A DNA stretch of 64,000 nt from Ascarosepion bandense (taxonomy: Eukaryota; Mollusca; Cephalopoda; Sepiida; Sepiidae): the NCBI GenBank assembly GCA_037127315.1, contig JBBBDQ010001688.1:396001-460000 (forward strand), read 5' to 3'. The position numbers were made by a program, and so were the translations under genes. Each line of letters starts with the position of its first letter. Positions within the stretch are counted from its first letter, which is position 1. Positions 1 through 9,397 of this stretch are shown one piece after another. Under the pieces are notes generated by a model. The model saw only the letters and a program-made list of their open reading frames with translations. It searched no databases and had not been told where the DNA came from.

Positions 1-442
1 TTGCTCTAATCTTTGGTTAGGTTTTATTCTCCTTATAAGCAGAATATTTTCTCCCGAGTTTCGTTTCTGTTTTTCTCGTCTGTTTGCATTGAAAACATCA
101 ACTCAGCCCATTGCTTTCTTCTTCATCCTTCCAATCGATGCGCCATTGACGACCAACAGTTTTTTCTTTCTGAAACTTTTGCTTACCCAAAACTCAGGGT
201 CAGTCGGTCAATACTCGAAACAATCAAACATATTATTTACATTGAGAATGGACTAAGACTGGCCACTGACCACTGCGTACACTAATAGAGTTTCTCAGCC
301 AAATCGTGTAATTTTGGTAAATATATCTGTTAAAATGAAATGTCAACGTTATTTTCATTTTGGCGGCATTTAGACGACGATTTATACATCTCACCCTTTC
401 TCTCCCCCTCCCACTGTCTCTTCTGAAATGTTCATCATTCCG
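1..442. other. unassigned AT-rich sequence
   Basis: No protein domain, RNA fold or repeat copy was recognised. A short open frame at 13-285 on the plus strand has no familiar motif and is treated as chance. Confidence 0.5.

Positions 443-489
<47 letters not shown>
443..489. repeat. (TA)n microsatellite
   Basis: Near-perfect TA dinucleotide run of about 45 bases. It abuts the cleavage-product end of the ribozyme-SINE fragment that follows, the same arrangement as at 24.95 and 57.44 kb. Confidence 0.95.
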
Positions 490-492
<3 letters not shown>

Positions 493-562
493 ATTCGCAG
501 ACAATCCTGTTTCGCGCTATCACAGCTCATCAGTACGTTTAGACATCCGATTGATTTCAGCC
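490..562 (-). mobile_element. 3' part of a tRNA-derived SINE carrying a hammerhead
   Basis: Matches the body of the repeats at 25035-25180 and 34165-34300: a conserved stretch ending in CGTACTGATGAGCTG, then GAAACAG and GTCTGCG.ATGAC, then TA repeats. The tRNA-like head with A and B boxes seen in the longer copies is missing, so this copy is truncated at its 5' end. Confidence 0.7.
495..538 (-). ncRNA. hammerhead ribozyme motif (SINE-borne)
   Basis: Read on the minus strand: CUGAUGA at 533-527; a 13-nt stem II segment with only two terminal pairs intact (G-C, C-G); G12-A13-A14 at 513-511; stem III of four pairs, ACAG with UUGU and a 2-nt loop; U16.1 at 501; and C17 at 500, giving a GUC cleavage triplet. 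Stem I is UGCG after the site pairing with CGUA before CUGAUGA (three Watson-Crick pairs and one G-U). All catalytic-core bases are present. The weak stem II and short stem III make efficient cleavage as a monomer doubtful. Confidence 0.65.
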
Positions 563-625
563 AAGATTATATATATATATATATATTAAAAATTATATTT
601 TAGAACATGTACATAATTTTTTTAT

Positions 626-690
626 ATATCCACTACAAATAGTACATTTGTTTCGACATTGAAACTATAATGTCTCATCAGGCGGTGTGG
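626..690 (-). ncRNA. canonical hammerhead ribozyme
   Basis: Hand-folding of the minus strand gives a complete type I hammerhead. CUGAUGA (C3 to A9) is at 681-675. Stem II is six perfect pairs, GACAUU with AAUGUC, with the usual G10.1-C11.1 pair and an 8-nt loop (674-655). G12-A13-A14 is at 654-652. Stem III is six perfect pairs starting with A15.1-U16.1, ACAAAU with AUUUGU, with a 5-nt loop. H17 is A at 634, giving a GUA triplet, with predicted cleavage between 634 and 633. Stem I is GUGG pairing with CCGC (one G-U). No core base deviates. It lies 100 bases from the SINE-borne hammerhead on the same strand. The host element is not identified. Cleavage is inferred from the fold. Confidence 0.88.
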
Positions 691-699
691 ACAGGAATG

Positions 700-1490
700 G
701 AAAACCTCTTTTCTTATATTTGGTCAGTTGTGTGTGGGATGTTGGTGGGGGTTAGTTATAAGGGAATAAGACTTGTGGATTGACCGTTAGAATTTTGAAG
801 AAAGTGGTGTGTGTAGTGAATATGGTTCATTAATGAGTGTCTGTGAGTTTTCTAAACAGATTTAACATTAGCAGTTAGAATGTAAGTTTTTATTATCTTG
901 CGAGTAGACTATATTCTTTGGATTTCTTAGAGAAGCAGGTAAGAGGTGAGATGCTTATTTTGTACAGAATATTTTTGTATTTAAGCAGAGTTTAATTTTT
1001 ATAATTATTCTAATTTTGCATATTTAAGTTTAATTTTGGATTTAGGAAATCGGTTTTTTTTCTATTGAATTTTAAATTTTAATTAGATCACTATTTGGAA
1101 ACCGATTTTTTCTATTAAATTTTAAATTTTAATTAGATCACCGTTTGCGGTCAGATTTAATGTAAGAGGTAAAATTTAATGTTAAAAATTTAAGGTAATA
1201 GGTAAATATGTAATAGGTGCTTAAGAGGTGGAATTTTATGTAGACGGAAAGATTAAATGTTTTATTTAAGGTAATAGGTGAATAGGTAATAGGTGTGTTA
1301 GTATTTCAGGTAATAGTTGAAGTTTAATGTGTGTATTAAGGACAGTTTTTATAATTAATCTAATTATGTATATTAAACCTTACTTTAGAATTTAGTAAAT
1401 CGATTTGTTCTATAGAATTTTTAATTTTTTAAAAAAATTTTAGGTCACAGTTTGTGGTGTATGCAGGAGTGTTGTTAGTACAGTGAAGGA
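700..1490. other. unassigned AT-rich sequence with a 60-bp duplication
   Basis: AT-rich with no coding signal. A block around 1040-1095 (AAATCGGTTTTTT..., TTTTAATTAGATCAC) is repeated immediately at 1096-1150 and weakly again near 1390-1440. The words AATAGGT and AAGAGGT recur through 1160-1320. Nothing else recognised. Confidence 0.5.
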
Positions 1491-1505
1491 TATATATATA
1501 TATAT

Positions 1506-2353
1506 ACGAGGGTCACTCAATAAATAAGGTGAAATTTCGGTATAAGGACTTCTAATACAGATAGAAGCTTACTATATTTTTAACGTAGTCTCCCGGCAGT
1601 GCCACACACTTTTCCTGTCTGTGCACAAGCTTCCGTATTCCCTCAGAATAAAAATCTTTGGACTGATGTCTCAGCCAATCGCTCACAGCACTTTTGACTT
1701 CATCGTCACTTTCAAACTTCGTGCCTTTCATGGAATTTCAAGGGACCAAACAGGTCAAAGTCTGAAGTGGCTGTAAGGGGGACGAGGGAGCAGTTCCCAA
1801 CTCGACCCTCTTCTGTTTGTGCTCTGCAGTAAACACCTTTGGCACCCACCGGCAGCTGACCTTCGAGTAGGCAAGGTCATCATCGAAAATTTTGTGTGTG
1901 GTCCCAACAGATAGGCTCAAAGTCCTTGCAATGTCATCCACTGTCACCCTTCTGTCAGACTGAATGAGGTCATTGACTGATTCGATCACCTTAGGAGACC
2001 TCACTTCTGTAGATCTCTCAGGCCTGTCTTCATCTTCAACACTACTCCGTCCTTCTTTAAACAATTTAGCCCACTTTTAAACATTTTTGTCACACGTGGC
2101 ACCATACACAGTTGACATTCTCCTATGAATTTCAACTGGTTTGTACCCTTCAGCAACCAAAAACTTAATAACTAACCTCTGTTCAATCCAGGATCATGCT
2201 TCTTGGTCGGCCATCTTTGTTAATGTCCAAACTTTGAAAGTTTTTTTCAATCTGCAAAAACAATTAAGTCTCTTTGAAAAAGAAGTAAAGGAAAAAAAGC
2301 TTCTATCTGTATTAGAAGTCTTTATACTGAAAAATTCACCTCATGTATTGATA
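1506..2353 (-). mobile_element. internally deleted mariner-type transposon
   Basis: Inverted ends of about 52 bases match closely: 1519-1570 against the reverse complement of 2297-2350, sharing the motifs AAGGTGAAATTTCGG and AGACTTCTAATACAG with few differences. The left end starts CGAGGGTCAC after a TA, as mariner ends do. The right end has lost roughly the outer 10 bases. At about 850 bp it is shorter than the usual 1.3 kb because most of the catalytic core is deleted. Confidence 0.85.
1571..2215 (-). pseudogene. mariner transposase remnant, catalytic core deleted
   Basis: Minus-strand translation begins MADQEA.SWIEQRLVIKF and runs through EIHRRMSTVYGATCDKNV, then IARTLSLSVGTTHKIFDDDL, the two helix-turn-helix segments that bind the transposon ends. 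After FTAEHKQKRVEL the sequence jumps to WELLPRPPYS and, in another frame, SDFDLFGPLKF, then KGTKFESDDEVKSAVSDWL and YSEGIRKLVHRQEKCV, the usual mariner C-terminus. The first two catalytic aspartates are therefore gone and only the third (SDFD) remains. There are in-frame stops near residues 7 and 44 and frame changes near the deletion. It cannot be active but could still be mobilised by another mariner. Confidence 0.85.
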
Positions 2354-2689
2354 TAATTTTTCGTTTTAAATCATTTGATTTGTGGAAGTTGCCCGGTCCC
2401 AGAACTTTCGATGAGAAGAAATTTTAGTCCAACCTGGAAATTTTCAATTCGTTTCAACTCTCAATTATTCACTTCTAGTTCTGAGTTAGGCTCTCTTTCG
2501 TATTTAGAATCGCGTCAGTTCAAGTTGGCATAGATTTGGTGATGTTTCGGAAGAGATGTTCAATATGACTGAGATCCGGTACCAGTGGAAGAGCATTTTA
2601 AAACGGAAAACCCATTGTTTTAATCCAAGAAACTATGCGCAACTACGTTTGATTTGTAATTCGGTGCGTTTAATGCAGTTAATAGCCTC

Positions 2690-3450
2690 CAGGGCATTGA
2701 TGAACTGTAGACAGAACACACAGGACCACTGTGGTATTAATGGTATGTAGACAGAACGCATAGAACCACTGAGGTCTAAAACAAAACGCATATGTCTACT
2801 GAGGCATTAAATGGTCTATAGACAAAACGCATATGCCTGCTGAGGCATTACATCGTCTGTAGATAGAACGTATATGCCTACTGAGGAATTAAATGGTCTG
2901 TAGACAGAACGCTTAGGCCTTCTGAGGCAATAAATGTTCTGCAGACAGAACACATAGGCCTAATGAGGCAATAAATGGTTTTTAGACAGGACGCATAAAC
3001 CTACTGAAGCATTAAATGGTCTGTAAACAGAACGCATAGGCTTACGGAAGCACTAAATGGTCTGTAGACAGAACACAAAGGCCTACTGAGGCATTAAATG
3101 GTCTGTAGACAAAACATAGGCTTAATTAGGCAATAAATGGTCTGTAGACAGAACACATAGGCCTAGTGAGGCATTAAATGGACTGTAGACAGAACGCATA
3201 GGCCTACTAAGGCATTAAATGGTATGTAGACAGAACGCATAGGCTTACTGAGGCAATTAATTGTCTGTAGACAGAACACATAGGCCTACTGAGGTATTAA
3301 ATGATCTGTAGACTGAACACATAAGCCTACTGAGGCATTAAATAGTGTATAGACAGAACGCTATAGGCCGACTGAGACATTAATGATCTGTAGACAGAAT
3401 GCATAGGTCTACTGAGTCATTAATATTTTGTAGACAGAACATATCGGCTG
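2690..3450. repeat. 40-bp minisatellite, about 19 copies
   Basis: Units of 40-41 bases built around GTCTGTAGACAGAAC, CATAGGCCTACTGAGG and CATTAAATG follow head to tail. Copies differ by 5-20 percent, so the array is not recent. No reading frame is conserved. Confidence 0.93.
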
Positions 3451-4956
3451 ATGTAATGAATAGGTAATGAACATGTTGTCACCTTGTTTCCCCCTCACTG
3501 GTATATGATTGCCTGGAGTCAGCCATAAATGTAGACTAAGGCAAGGACGTCCAGCGATCTTAAGGTCTATTGGTCTACCACCAGAGATCTACAGGTCTTC
3601 GACGAGGGGTCTACGACTATTGCTCTACGATTATTGACTACGGTAAGCGTAGTCTTAGGATACTGCATACGACGAGAACCGTCATCACATCTATGTACTA
3701 GATTGTCCCACACGGTTTCATTTACCTTAACCACTAACTACCTCGAATGATATATATATATATATTTATATGTTTTTTTATTTTAACGAGAGTCCCAGAG
3801 AATAGCAACAGACTTTTCCCCATACTACAACTCCCAGACTGAATCATTGAGATATGGTAAGATGGTTCCAAACTTTTAGGTCGTTTATGCCAAATTCTGA
3901 CCTAACCATCCGAATGTGACAAAACATATTTAGATATCAGATCATGTAATATTTTTTCAATCTTCTCTCGTACAATTTCGGCATTCCTTAGCGAAATGAA
4001 TCTTATTTTATTGTCATTATCAGCCAATAATAGTACTTAGTGTGGTCTTAACTGGTTATAGCTTATCTGTTTCAAGGTTTGACGTGTTGGGTGTTTAGAG
4101 ATTAATAAATTCACTTGTAAAGATTGGCTGCGCCATTCCTATCAACTTGAACTAATTTTAGCCGTTCTCCTTCGACCCTTTTCATCTTTCTGTCCACAAA
4201 CCTGCCATTTACTTTTGCCATTTTTTCTGTCAATTTTCTGTGAAATAAAGGGATGATTGCATATGAACATCGTGTTAATAATAATGGATGGCCACTCGTA
4301 ATCGAGGATATCAGTCTACCAGCTTGTTAATCCCCTTGTAGATGCCTGCTCAAGCACACTTGTGTTTGTTCAACACACACAGAGCCTACCTTATACTGCA
4401 ACTATGCTGAGCGGACATTAGTTTCTGGGAGAGAACGTTTGAACAAGACCTGGACGCTCAAATCTTCGGTCAAGATGACTTGTGACTTCGAGCTTGAACA
4501 ACCATCGATGACTCCTCAAAAGAAGTAGTCTACCCAATTGACTCACACAGCTTGGGTCAATCCGCGATTTGGTTTTCTGGCACTTTCCAAAAGCACGCTA
4601 GACCGATAACATCAAGAAGTCACCTTCTTGAAAAATCGACCAGGGTAAAATTCAAACCCGACCTCAAGTGGATGTCTAGGGTGCATCCTTCCTTGAAACG
4701 CAATCTTATACATTCATACAGTCTCGTGTCCATTACTATTCTCACTTTCGTATGTAAAAATCAGATCTTCCCGCTCACGATAGGAATACCCTGATACTGT
4801 TGAACAGGACACTTTTTAGTTAACTCAGTAATTGACTCGTTAAACGTTGAAGATAGACTAGCTACAAATACACACGAATAACAAACGTATCCTAGTCTAC
4901 ATGGCTAATCATTGCCATCTACCGTAAAGTTTTATTTTTACTCAATAACTTAACGG
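3451..4956. other. unassigned sequence
   Basis: A short (TA)n run lies near 3750-3765. An 80-codon plus-strand frame at 4552-4794 shows no recognisable motif. No repeat copy matching elsewhere in the window was found. Confidence 0.45.
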
Positions 4957-5269
4957 GTGTGCGTTGTGGTGCAGTAGATATCGGCTCGAAAAGAGAAATC
5001 GGGGAGCCGAGGTCAAATTCTAGTTGAATTCCTTGCATTCAGTTACTTACAGGCAAATACCCTTGGAAAAGGTATTATACCATCTCTTCCCTCCATTTAT
5101 GGGTTAAATAACAGGAGAGATTGGGTTCTATAGCCTTGGCTGGCAACCAGTCTACTGCAGAAAGTAATGGAAACCAACTGCGGGATAATCTTCTGCCAAG
5201 TCAGTCATGACTTTTTCGAGACATGATCGCCCAAATCGTGTATCACGTATGGCACTTAACTGACTGACT
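4957..5269 (+). mobile_element. tRNA-derived SINE, family 1
   Basis: Full-length copy of the commonest SINE here. The head reads TGCGTTGTGGTGCAGTAGAT, with an A-box-like TGGTGCAGTAG and a B-box-like region ending in GGTCAAATTCTAG, the internal RNA polymerase III promoter of a tRNA-like sequence. The body has TATGGGTTAAATAACAGG, CTTGGCTGGCAACCAGTCTA, GGGATAATCTTCTGCC and GTATGGCACTTAACTGACTG. Other copies: 29894, 30474, 36825 (minus), 41361, 58190 (minus), with diverged relatives at 17155, 42272 and 48858. Confidence 0.85.
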
Positions 5270-5374
5270 CAACAATGAAGGATTTGCGGTAATATGTTTA
5301 TACAGACATTTTTTTCGTGTTTTGGTGTGAGGATCCACCCTCAAAGGTTGTAAACGTATTCTTCATTACACCCT

Positions 5375-5390
5375 ATATATATATATATAC

Positions 5391-5425
<35 letters not shown>

Positions 5426-5446
5426 AGTGTGTGTGTGTGTGTGTGT
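5375..5446. repeat. (TA)n followed by (TG)n
   Basis: About 27 bases of TA followed by about 45 bases of TG with one GTGAGTG break, directly before the LTR of the gypsy element. Confidence 0.95.
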
Positions 5447-5724
5447 TATGGACTAGGTTAATGTCCGAAAAAAACAACACGACCACAAGGGTAGAAATAA
5501 ATATATATTAACAAGAAATAACAAATATATATTAACAAGAAATAACAATAGAAAACGTGAAAGGTGTTAGTATGACTGTCCGTCTGATTTAGAGTGAACT
5601 ACTACTAACTCGACTCGAGAGAGAGAGATAGAGAGATAGGGAGAGATAGAAAGAGAGGGTGAGGCGTAGTATATATAGTGTTAGGAAGAATTCATTCTTG
5701 AGTTACAGCTAAGGACCCATGACA
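5444..5724 (-). repeat. 3' LTR of the gypsy element
   Basis: The 281-bp LTR starts TGTCATGGGTCC and ends CCATAACA on the minus strand, so the ends form a short inverted repeat TGTYATGG. A purine run, GGGAGGGGG, sits immediately before it as the plus-strand priming tract. A TATATATA sequence 50-60 bases inside may be the promoter. The outer end runs into a TG microsatellite, so no target duplication can be seen. Confidence 0.8.
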
Positions 5725-5739
5725 CCCCCTCCCAAACTT

Positions 5740-6276
5740 TTACCTCGCAGGGGTCTTTAATATTTTTTCCGCTTCGGATTAACTATGAAAGGCTCTGTAA
5801 ATCTTTTTCTGCTAGATTTCCGTGGTTCTGAAACTACTTGAGGCCTTTTCATATTGAATGTGTCAAATACTGTGTCCATCACTTCCTCCTCTTTCTGAGG
5901 TAGACCGTTAGAATCCTCTAACAGCCTCTTTCTGATCTGATTTAAATGCCTTTTATGAGAACTTCGACCCTGAATTATGTAAATCATGTTTCCGATCCTT
6001 TTCTCTATTGTACCTGGATCCCAATAGGATGTGTTGCTTTTGAACAGTTAAAAAAAAAACTTTCTTCCCTGGGTTAAGTTTTCTTTTCGGTATAAACTTT
6101 GTCTATTTCGGCCGTAACTTGTCGACTACCGATCTAATATTTCGGGCGAACATTACTTCCGCCGGCGATAGTGCCGATGGCGTAGTACTGTTCGGTGTAA
6201 TTCTATACACTTGCAAGAATTGTTGTAATGCCTTTTCAGTTGGTAAGCAATAAGCTTTCCTTAGTGCTCTTTTTAG
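5740..6276 (-). pseudogene. gypsy integrase C-terminal segment
   Basis: Minus-strand translation reads DTLKRALRKAYCLPTEKALQ, QVYRITPNSTTPSALSPAEVMF and NIRSVVDKLRPK, then after a stop IEKRIGNMIYIIQGRSSHKRH and LNQIRKRL. These are the end of the integrase core and the GPF/Y-like C-terminal region of Ty3/gypsy integrases, running almost to the LTR. One stop and one frame change break it. It directly continues the segment at 7035-7300 across the insertion. Confidence 0.85.
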
Positions 6277-7034
6277 TGTATCTATAGTGGGTTGCTTATC
6301 TATTCCTTTTCTAGTTGTAGTGGGAATCCGTTCTAGTGAAGGGTAATTGTATACCGTTGCAGGTTAACGGAATTTGGCCTTGTGGTAGATAGCCCACTAT
6401 GAGTCATAAAATGATTATAAAATCAAGAAAAGCAAATTGAGCTGAAAATAACATTTAAATATTTATACATATCAATTAATCTTTTTATAATCAAAGTAAT
6501 AACTTGAATATAGGTCCAACATAGGTTAAATATTCATGCAAATAATAAGCTGAAAGACATTTAAGGCTTAGGAATGTGGGAGCGTCGTGAGTAAGGAATG
6601 TCTTTGATGTATTCGCTCCTTAGGTCAGTAAGTAGTTTTGAGACAGGGAAGAAGGAAGGAGAGGTGAAGGGAGGCGAACATAGTAGCCGCTTGACTTAAG
6701 TCAAGGAGATATCGATTACAGTCTTCTCCTGAGGTCTGCCTTGGTCTGTCTGCTGGGTGCTTTCCGTCTCGGCTTTTTATATCTGCTTTTTGGATCAAAA
6801 GCAGCTCGTTCGGGATTTCACATTTGTATTTGATTCTGGGCTTCTCATTGACTGGAAAATAAAATTCGCGTAGGCTCGCGAAATGGAAATTTGATATTTG
6901 ATTAATTTTTATTTTTCTACTGGAACATCTGCGCGAACTCGGATGCGCACCGACGAGTTTTAGTCATTTGCTTTCTGGTCGTTATAGAGCAAACATCCGG
7001 TCAATTGCTTTGGCTCGGTATCACCAGATATACA
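6277..7034. mobile_element. insertion, probably a solo LTR, inside the integrase
   Basis: The integrase frame stops after AEIFV (near 7035) and resumes with DTLKRAL (near 6280), so about 750 bases have been inserted. The insert has no coding motif. It begins TGTATC and ends GATATACA on the plus strand, consistent with LTR ends. A possible minus-strand promoter (TATAAAAAGCC, about 6770-6780) is followed by a GC-richer leader. No clean target duplication was found. A stretch at 35440-35770 has similar layout (AATGATCTCTTTGATGTAGG against AATGTCTTTGATGTATTCGC). Confidence 0.5.
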
Positions 7035-7330
7035 CAAATATCTCCGCTCGACCGTTTGACCTTGGGTGATATGGCGGAGATTTGATGTGTTTCACCTGAA
7101 AGGTTTCACAAAATTCTTGAAAGTCCGCAGATGTAAATTGTGTCCCATTATCGGTGAATAGACAATCCACCACTCCGAAATGAGCAAACAGCTCGTGGAG
7201 GCAATTTTTGTCGTCTCGGGAGTAGGTTTTCTACAACGAAATACTTCTGGCCAATTGCTGTAACTTTCTGCTACAATCAAGTAATAGAAGCCCTCTAATA
7301 GACCTGCGATATTTGCATGGATTCTCGACC
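7035..7330 (-). pseudogene. gypsy integrase core segment
   Basis: Minus-strand translation: WSRIHANIAGLLEGFYYLI, VAESYSNWPEVFRCRKPT, then in the next frame CLFTDNGTQFTSADFQEFC and QVKHIKSPPYHPRSNGRAE. This is the integrase catalytic core. The usual first aspartate (HADF) is changed to asparagine (HANI). The second aspartate (FTDNG) and the glutamate (NGRAE) remain. A frameshift separates the halves. Confidence 0.85.
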
Positions 7331-7591
7331 ACCGTCGATCTGTCTTAGACTATGTCTTATGAGTGATCAAAGTTGACTTAGCTTTGCATTAAGGATTTCA
7401 TCCTGTTTTTTACTGAGTGGCTTCCGTGGAAATCCTTGGGGATTCTCATTTGTAGCGTTTTCGGGATTACTACTCTTTCATTATATAGCAGAACCTTATC
7501 ACATAACGAAAAAATGTCTGAGATATGCTATCGTTTTCTGCAATTTTTGTTTTCGTTTTCTTTATGAATTCGTCATTCACTGCTTCGTTTC

Positions 7592-8256
7592 TTATTTCCT
7601 GTAATGTGACGGAGAGGTCTCGAATTGTACTGCATACTGATGTTCTAACATTTCCTCATCTCGTAAAGCTGCAATTCCAGAATCTTCTAATGGCTTCGTT
7701 TTCTTTGCTACTAGTCTCGAAAGACGGTCAGCATTCCCGATTTTGTTTGATGAAAGATACTCTAATTTGAAGTTATAATTTAATAGAATCATCCCCCATT
7801 TCAGTAATCTACTAGCAGTGTCGACAGGTAGGCCTTTTTTTTATCCAAATATTGTCATCAACGGCCTGTGGTCCGTCTGTAAGTTCTCGTAACCGCAAAA
7901 ATAATCCCCAACGCTTCCTTTTCGATTTGCAAGTATTTTATTCGGCATTCTCGACGCATGCGCGATGGGCTTTTGTGTCCAATCCGGCATTTTATGAAGT
8001 ATACATGCCCCAACACTATACGAACTCGAGTCACTCGCGACTATTATTTCCAATTTTGGATCATAATGCGTTAAAAATAAATCTGTTGTCTTAATGTTTT
8101 GTCAAAAGTTTTTTGACATTCGGTTGGCTATTCCTAAACTTTTCCCTTCTTCAACAGGTCGTTTAGGGGTGTGCGTAATTTGTGCATGTCTGTTATAAAC
8201 TCTTGATAATAATTTGCTAACCCCAAAAAGCTTTGTAACTCTGCTATATTTTTGGG

Positions 8257-8258
<2 letters not shown>
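7592..8258 (-). pseudogene. gypsy reverse transcriptase end and RNase H
   Basis: Minus-strand translation: remnants of the thumb region near KRPVEEGKSLGIANRMSKNF, then DLFLTHYDPKLEIIVASDSS, SYSVGACILHKMPDWTQKPI, AHASRMPNKILANRKG, a gap, then ENLQTDHRPLMTIFG, KKGLPVDTASRLLKWGMILL and NYNFKLEYLSSNKIGNADRL. These are the RNase H D..S motif (ASDSS), the central conserved block and the TDH block of Ty3/gypsy. The segment is interrupted by stops and a short deletion after LANRKGSVGDY. It ends abruptly at the CT repeat at 8259. Confidence 0.88.

Positions 8259-8325
<67 letters not shown>
8259..8325. repeat. (CT)n followed by (TA)n
   Basis: About 30 bases of CT and about 30 of TA lie between the broken reverse transcriptase and the LTR fragment. 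Confidence 0.95.
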
Positions 8326-8328
<3 letters not shown>

Positions 8329-8372
8329 TTAGGAAGAGTTCATTCTGGAGTTACATGTAAGGACCCATGATT

Positions 8373-8566
8373 GATTGTTTGATTACTTCATTTTTGGTCA
8401 TAGTAAAATTAGACCAGTACATATTTGTATAAAAAAAAGTGTTCAATACAATTATATTGTAGAACTTTTAAATATTCTTCATTTGAATAACTCATTATTG
8501 CAAATCGCCTGAAAACACCACTCATGGTAGAAACCTAGGTCGTGTAATATCTCGTTTACAAATGAA

Positions 8567-8618
<52 letters not shown>

Positions 8619-8743
8619 TACCCAAATAGCAGTTGCTCGGACCAGAATCCGGTAGTTCAAAAAAGTGCTTAATGCACACCCAACAGAAATGAATTGAATA
8701 TACATAGCTAACGATATGTAAAGAACATAACACACTCTACTTA
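8373..8743. other. unassigned sequence with a (TA)n run
   Basis: AT-rich; a (TA)n run occupies about 8568-8617. No coding or repeat match was found apart from the ribozyme motif at its right edge. Confidence 0.5.
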
Positions 8744-8786
8744 CTTGCTGCCAAGGTTTCGACCACACAGCTTTCATCAGGCAAGC

Positions 8787-8790
<4 letters not shown>
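8744..8790 (-). ncRNA. degenerate hammerhead ribozyme motif
   Basis: Minus strand: CUGAUGA at 8780-8774, a weak 13-nt stem II segment, GAA at 8760-8758, a stem III CC-UU-GG, and stem I of seven pairs (UGCUUGC with GCAAGUA, one G-U). The base expected to be U16.1 is C (8750), so A15.1-U16.1 is lost, and stem II does not pair well. It is read as a decayed copy of a hammerhead, followed by TA repeats as in the others. Confidence 0.5.

Positions 8791-8830
<40 letters not shown>
8788..8830. repeat. (TA)n microsatellite
   Basis: TA run of about 40 bases between the hammerhead remnant and the Penelope-like junction. Confidence 0.95.
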
Positions 8831-8837
<7 letters not shown>

Positions 8838-9397
8838 GTGTATTGCGCCAGCAGATAATTACTTAAATATATATTGTTGAGTATAGCAGACAATAAATGT
8901 CTATGATGTTTAATCATGATCCATTCTAAACATCGCATTGTAGCTTTAATTTCTGGTGAAAATAAAGACAAAAATTGTCCACCAAGCTTTTGGCTCACAT
9001 AAGCCATCTTCAGAATGTTTGTAGGAACATTAACATAAAGATTTTCACCATCAAAGATGATATTCTCTATTGCTGTGCGACGCTAACGGTCATCGAATAG
9101 CAGACGCAGGTCGTAAATTAGTAATTCCATTCTATGCCGTCATAATACGTAAGAGACTGAAATTTTAACAATAGAACAATATGTCTAAATTCAATTTAAT
9201 GTGTTGCTACTAGTTTGAAATGTGATTTTATTGAATGTGGGTAGATTGGATTTAATATAGATGGCCTCCAATATCTGAAGGTTCTTTTTGCGGTGTGTAT
9301 ATATGAGTATTATTGTGTTATCGATAAGAATTTGTCTAATATTACGTACATGGCTATGTTTTTCTAGAAATATTGTAAACAGAATAACATATATCAT
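8831..9397 (-). mobile_element. Penelope-like element junction (3' end, spacer, next 5' start)
   Basis: On the minus strand, 9397-9190 encodes RNIRQILIDNTIILIYTHRK, NLQILEAIYIKSNLPTFNKI, resembling the C-terminus of the GIY-YIG endonuclease of Penelope-like elements. A 180-base spacer follows, then a conserved hairpin at about 9018-8985 (TGAAGATGGCTTATGTGAGC), then from about 9006 FLSLFSPEIKATMRCLEWIM, IKHHRHLLSAILNNIYL, a likely start of the element protein (compare KYIRRYERILHKINRQNLSI at 24.5 kb). The same order recurs at 59620-60130. Such end-to-start joins fit the pseudo-LTR tandem structure of Penelope-like elements. Both frames are broken. Confidence 0.55.

Larger units (their letters stand above)
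5444..8372 (-). mobile_element. degraded Ty3/gypsy LTR retrotransposon
   Basis: On the minus strand the order is a short LTR-start fragment (8372-8324), a break filled by TA and CT repeats, the end of reverse transcriptase, RNase H, integrase, a polypurine tract and a complete 3' LTR. Gag, protease and most of the reverse transcriptase are missing. The 8324-8372 fragment repeats the first 50 bases of the 3' LTR (AGTGTTAGGAAGA, AAGGACCCATGA) and so is probably what is left of the 5' LTR. A 760-bp insertion splits the integrase. Confidence 0.85.

Noticed and set aside
2690..3450. CRISPR-like regular spacing
   Set aside because: The whole 40-bp unit repeats; there are no unique spacers between conserved repeats. 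The context is animal DNA.
4957..5030. Genuine tRNA genes at the SINE heads
   Set aside because: A and B boxes are present but the acceptor and anticodon stems do not fold, and the sequence continues into the SINE body.
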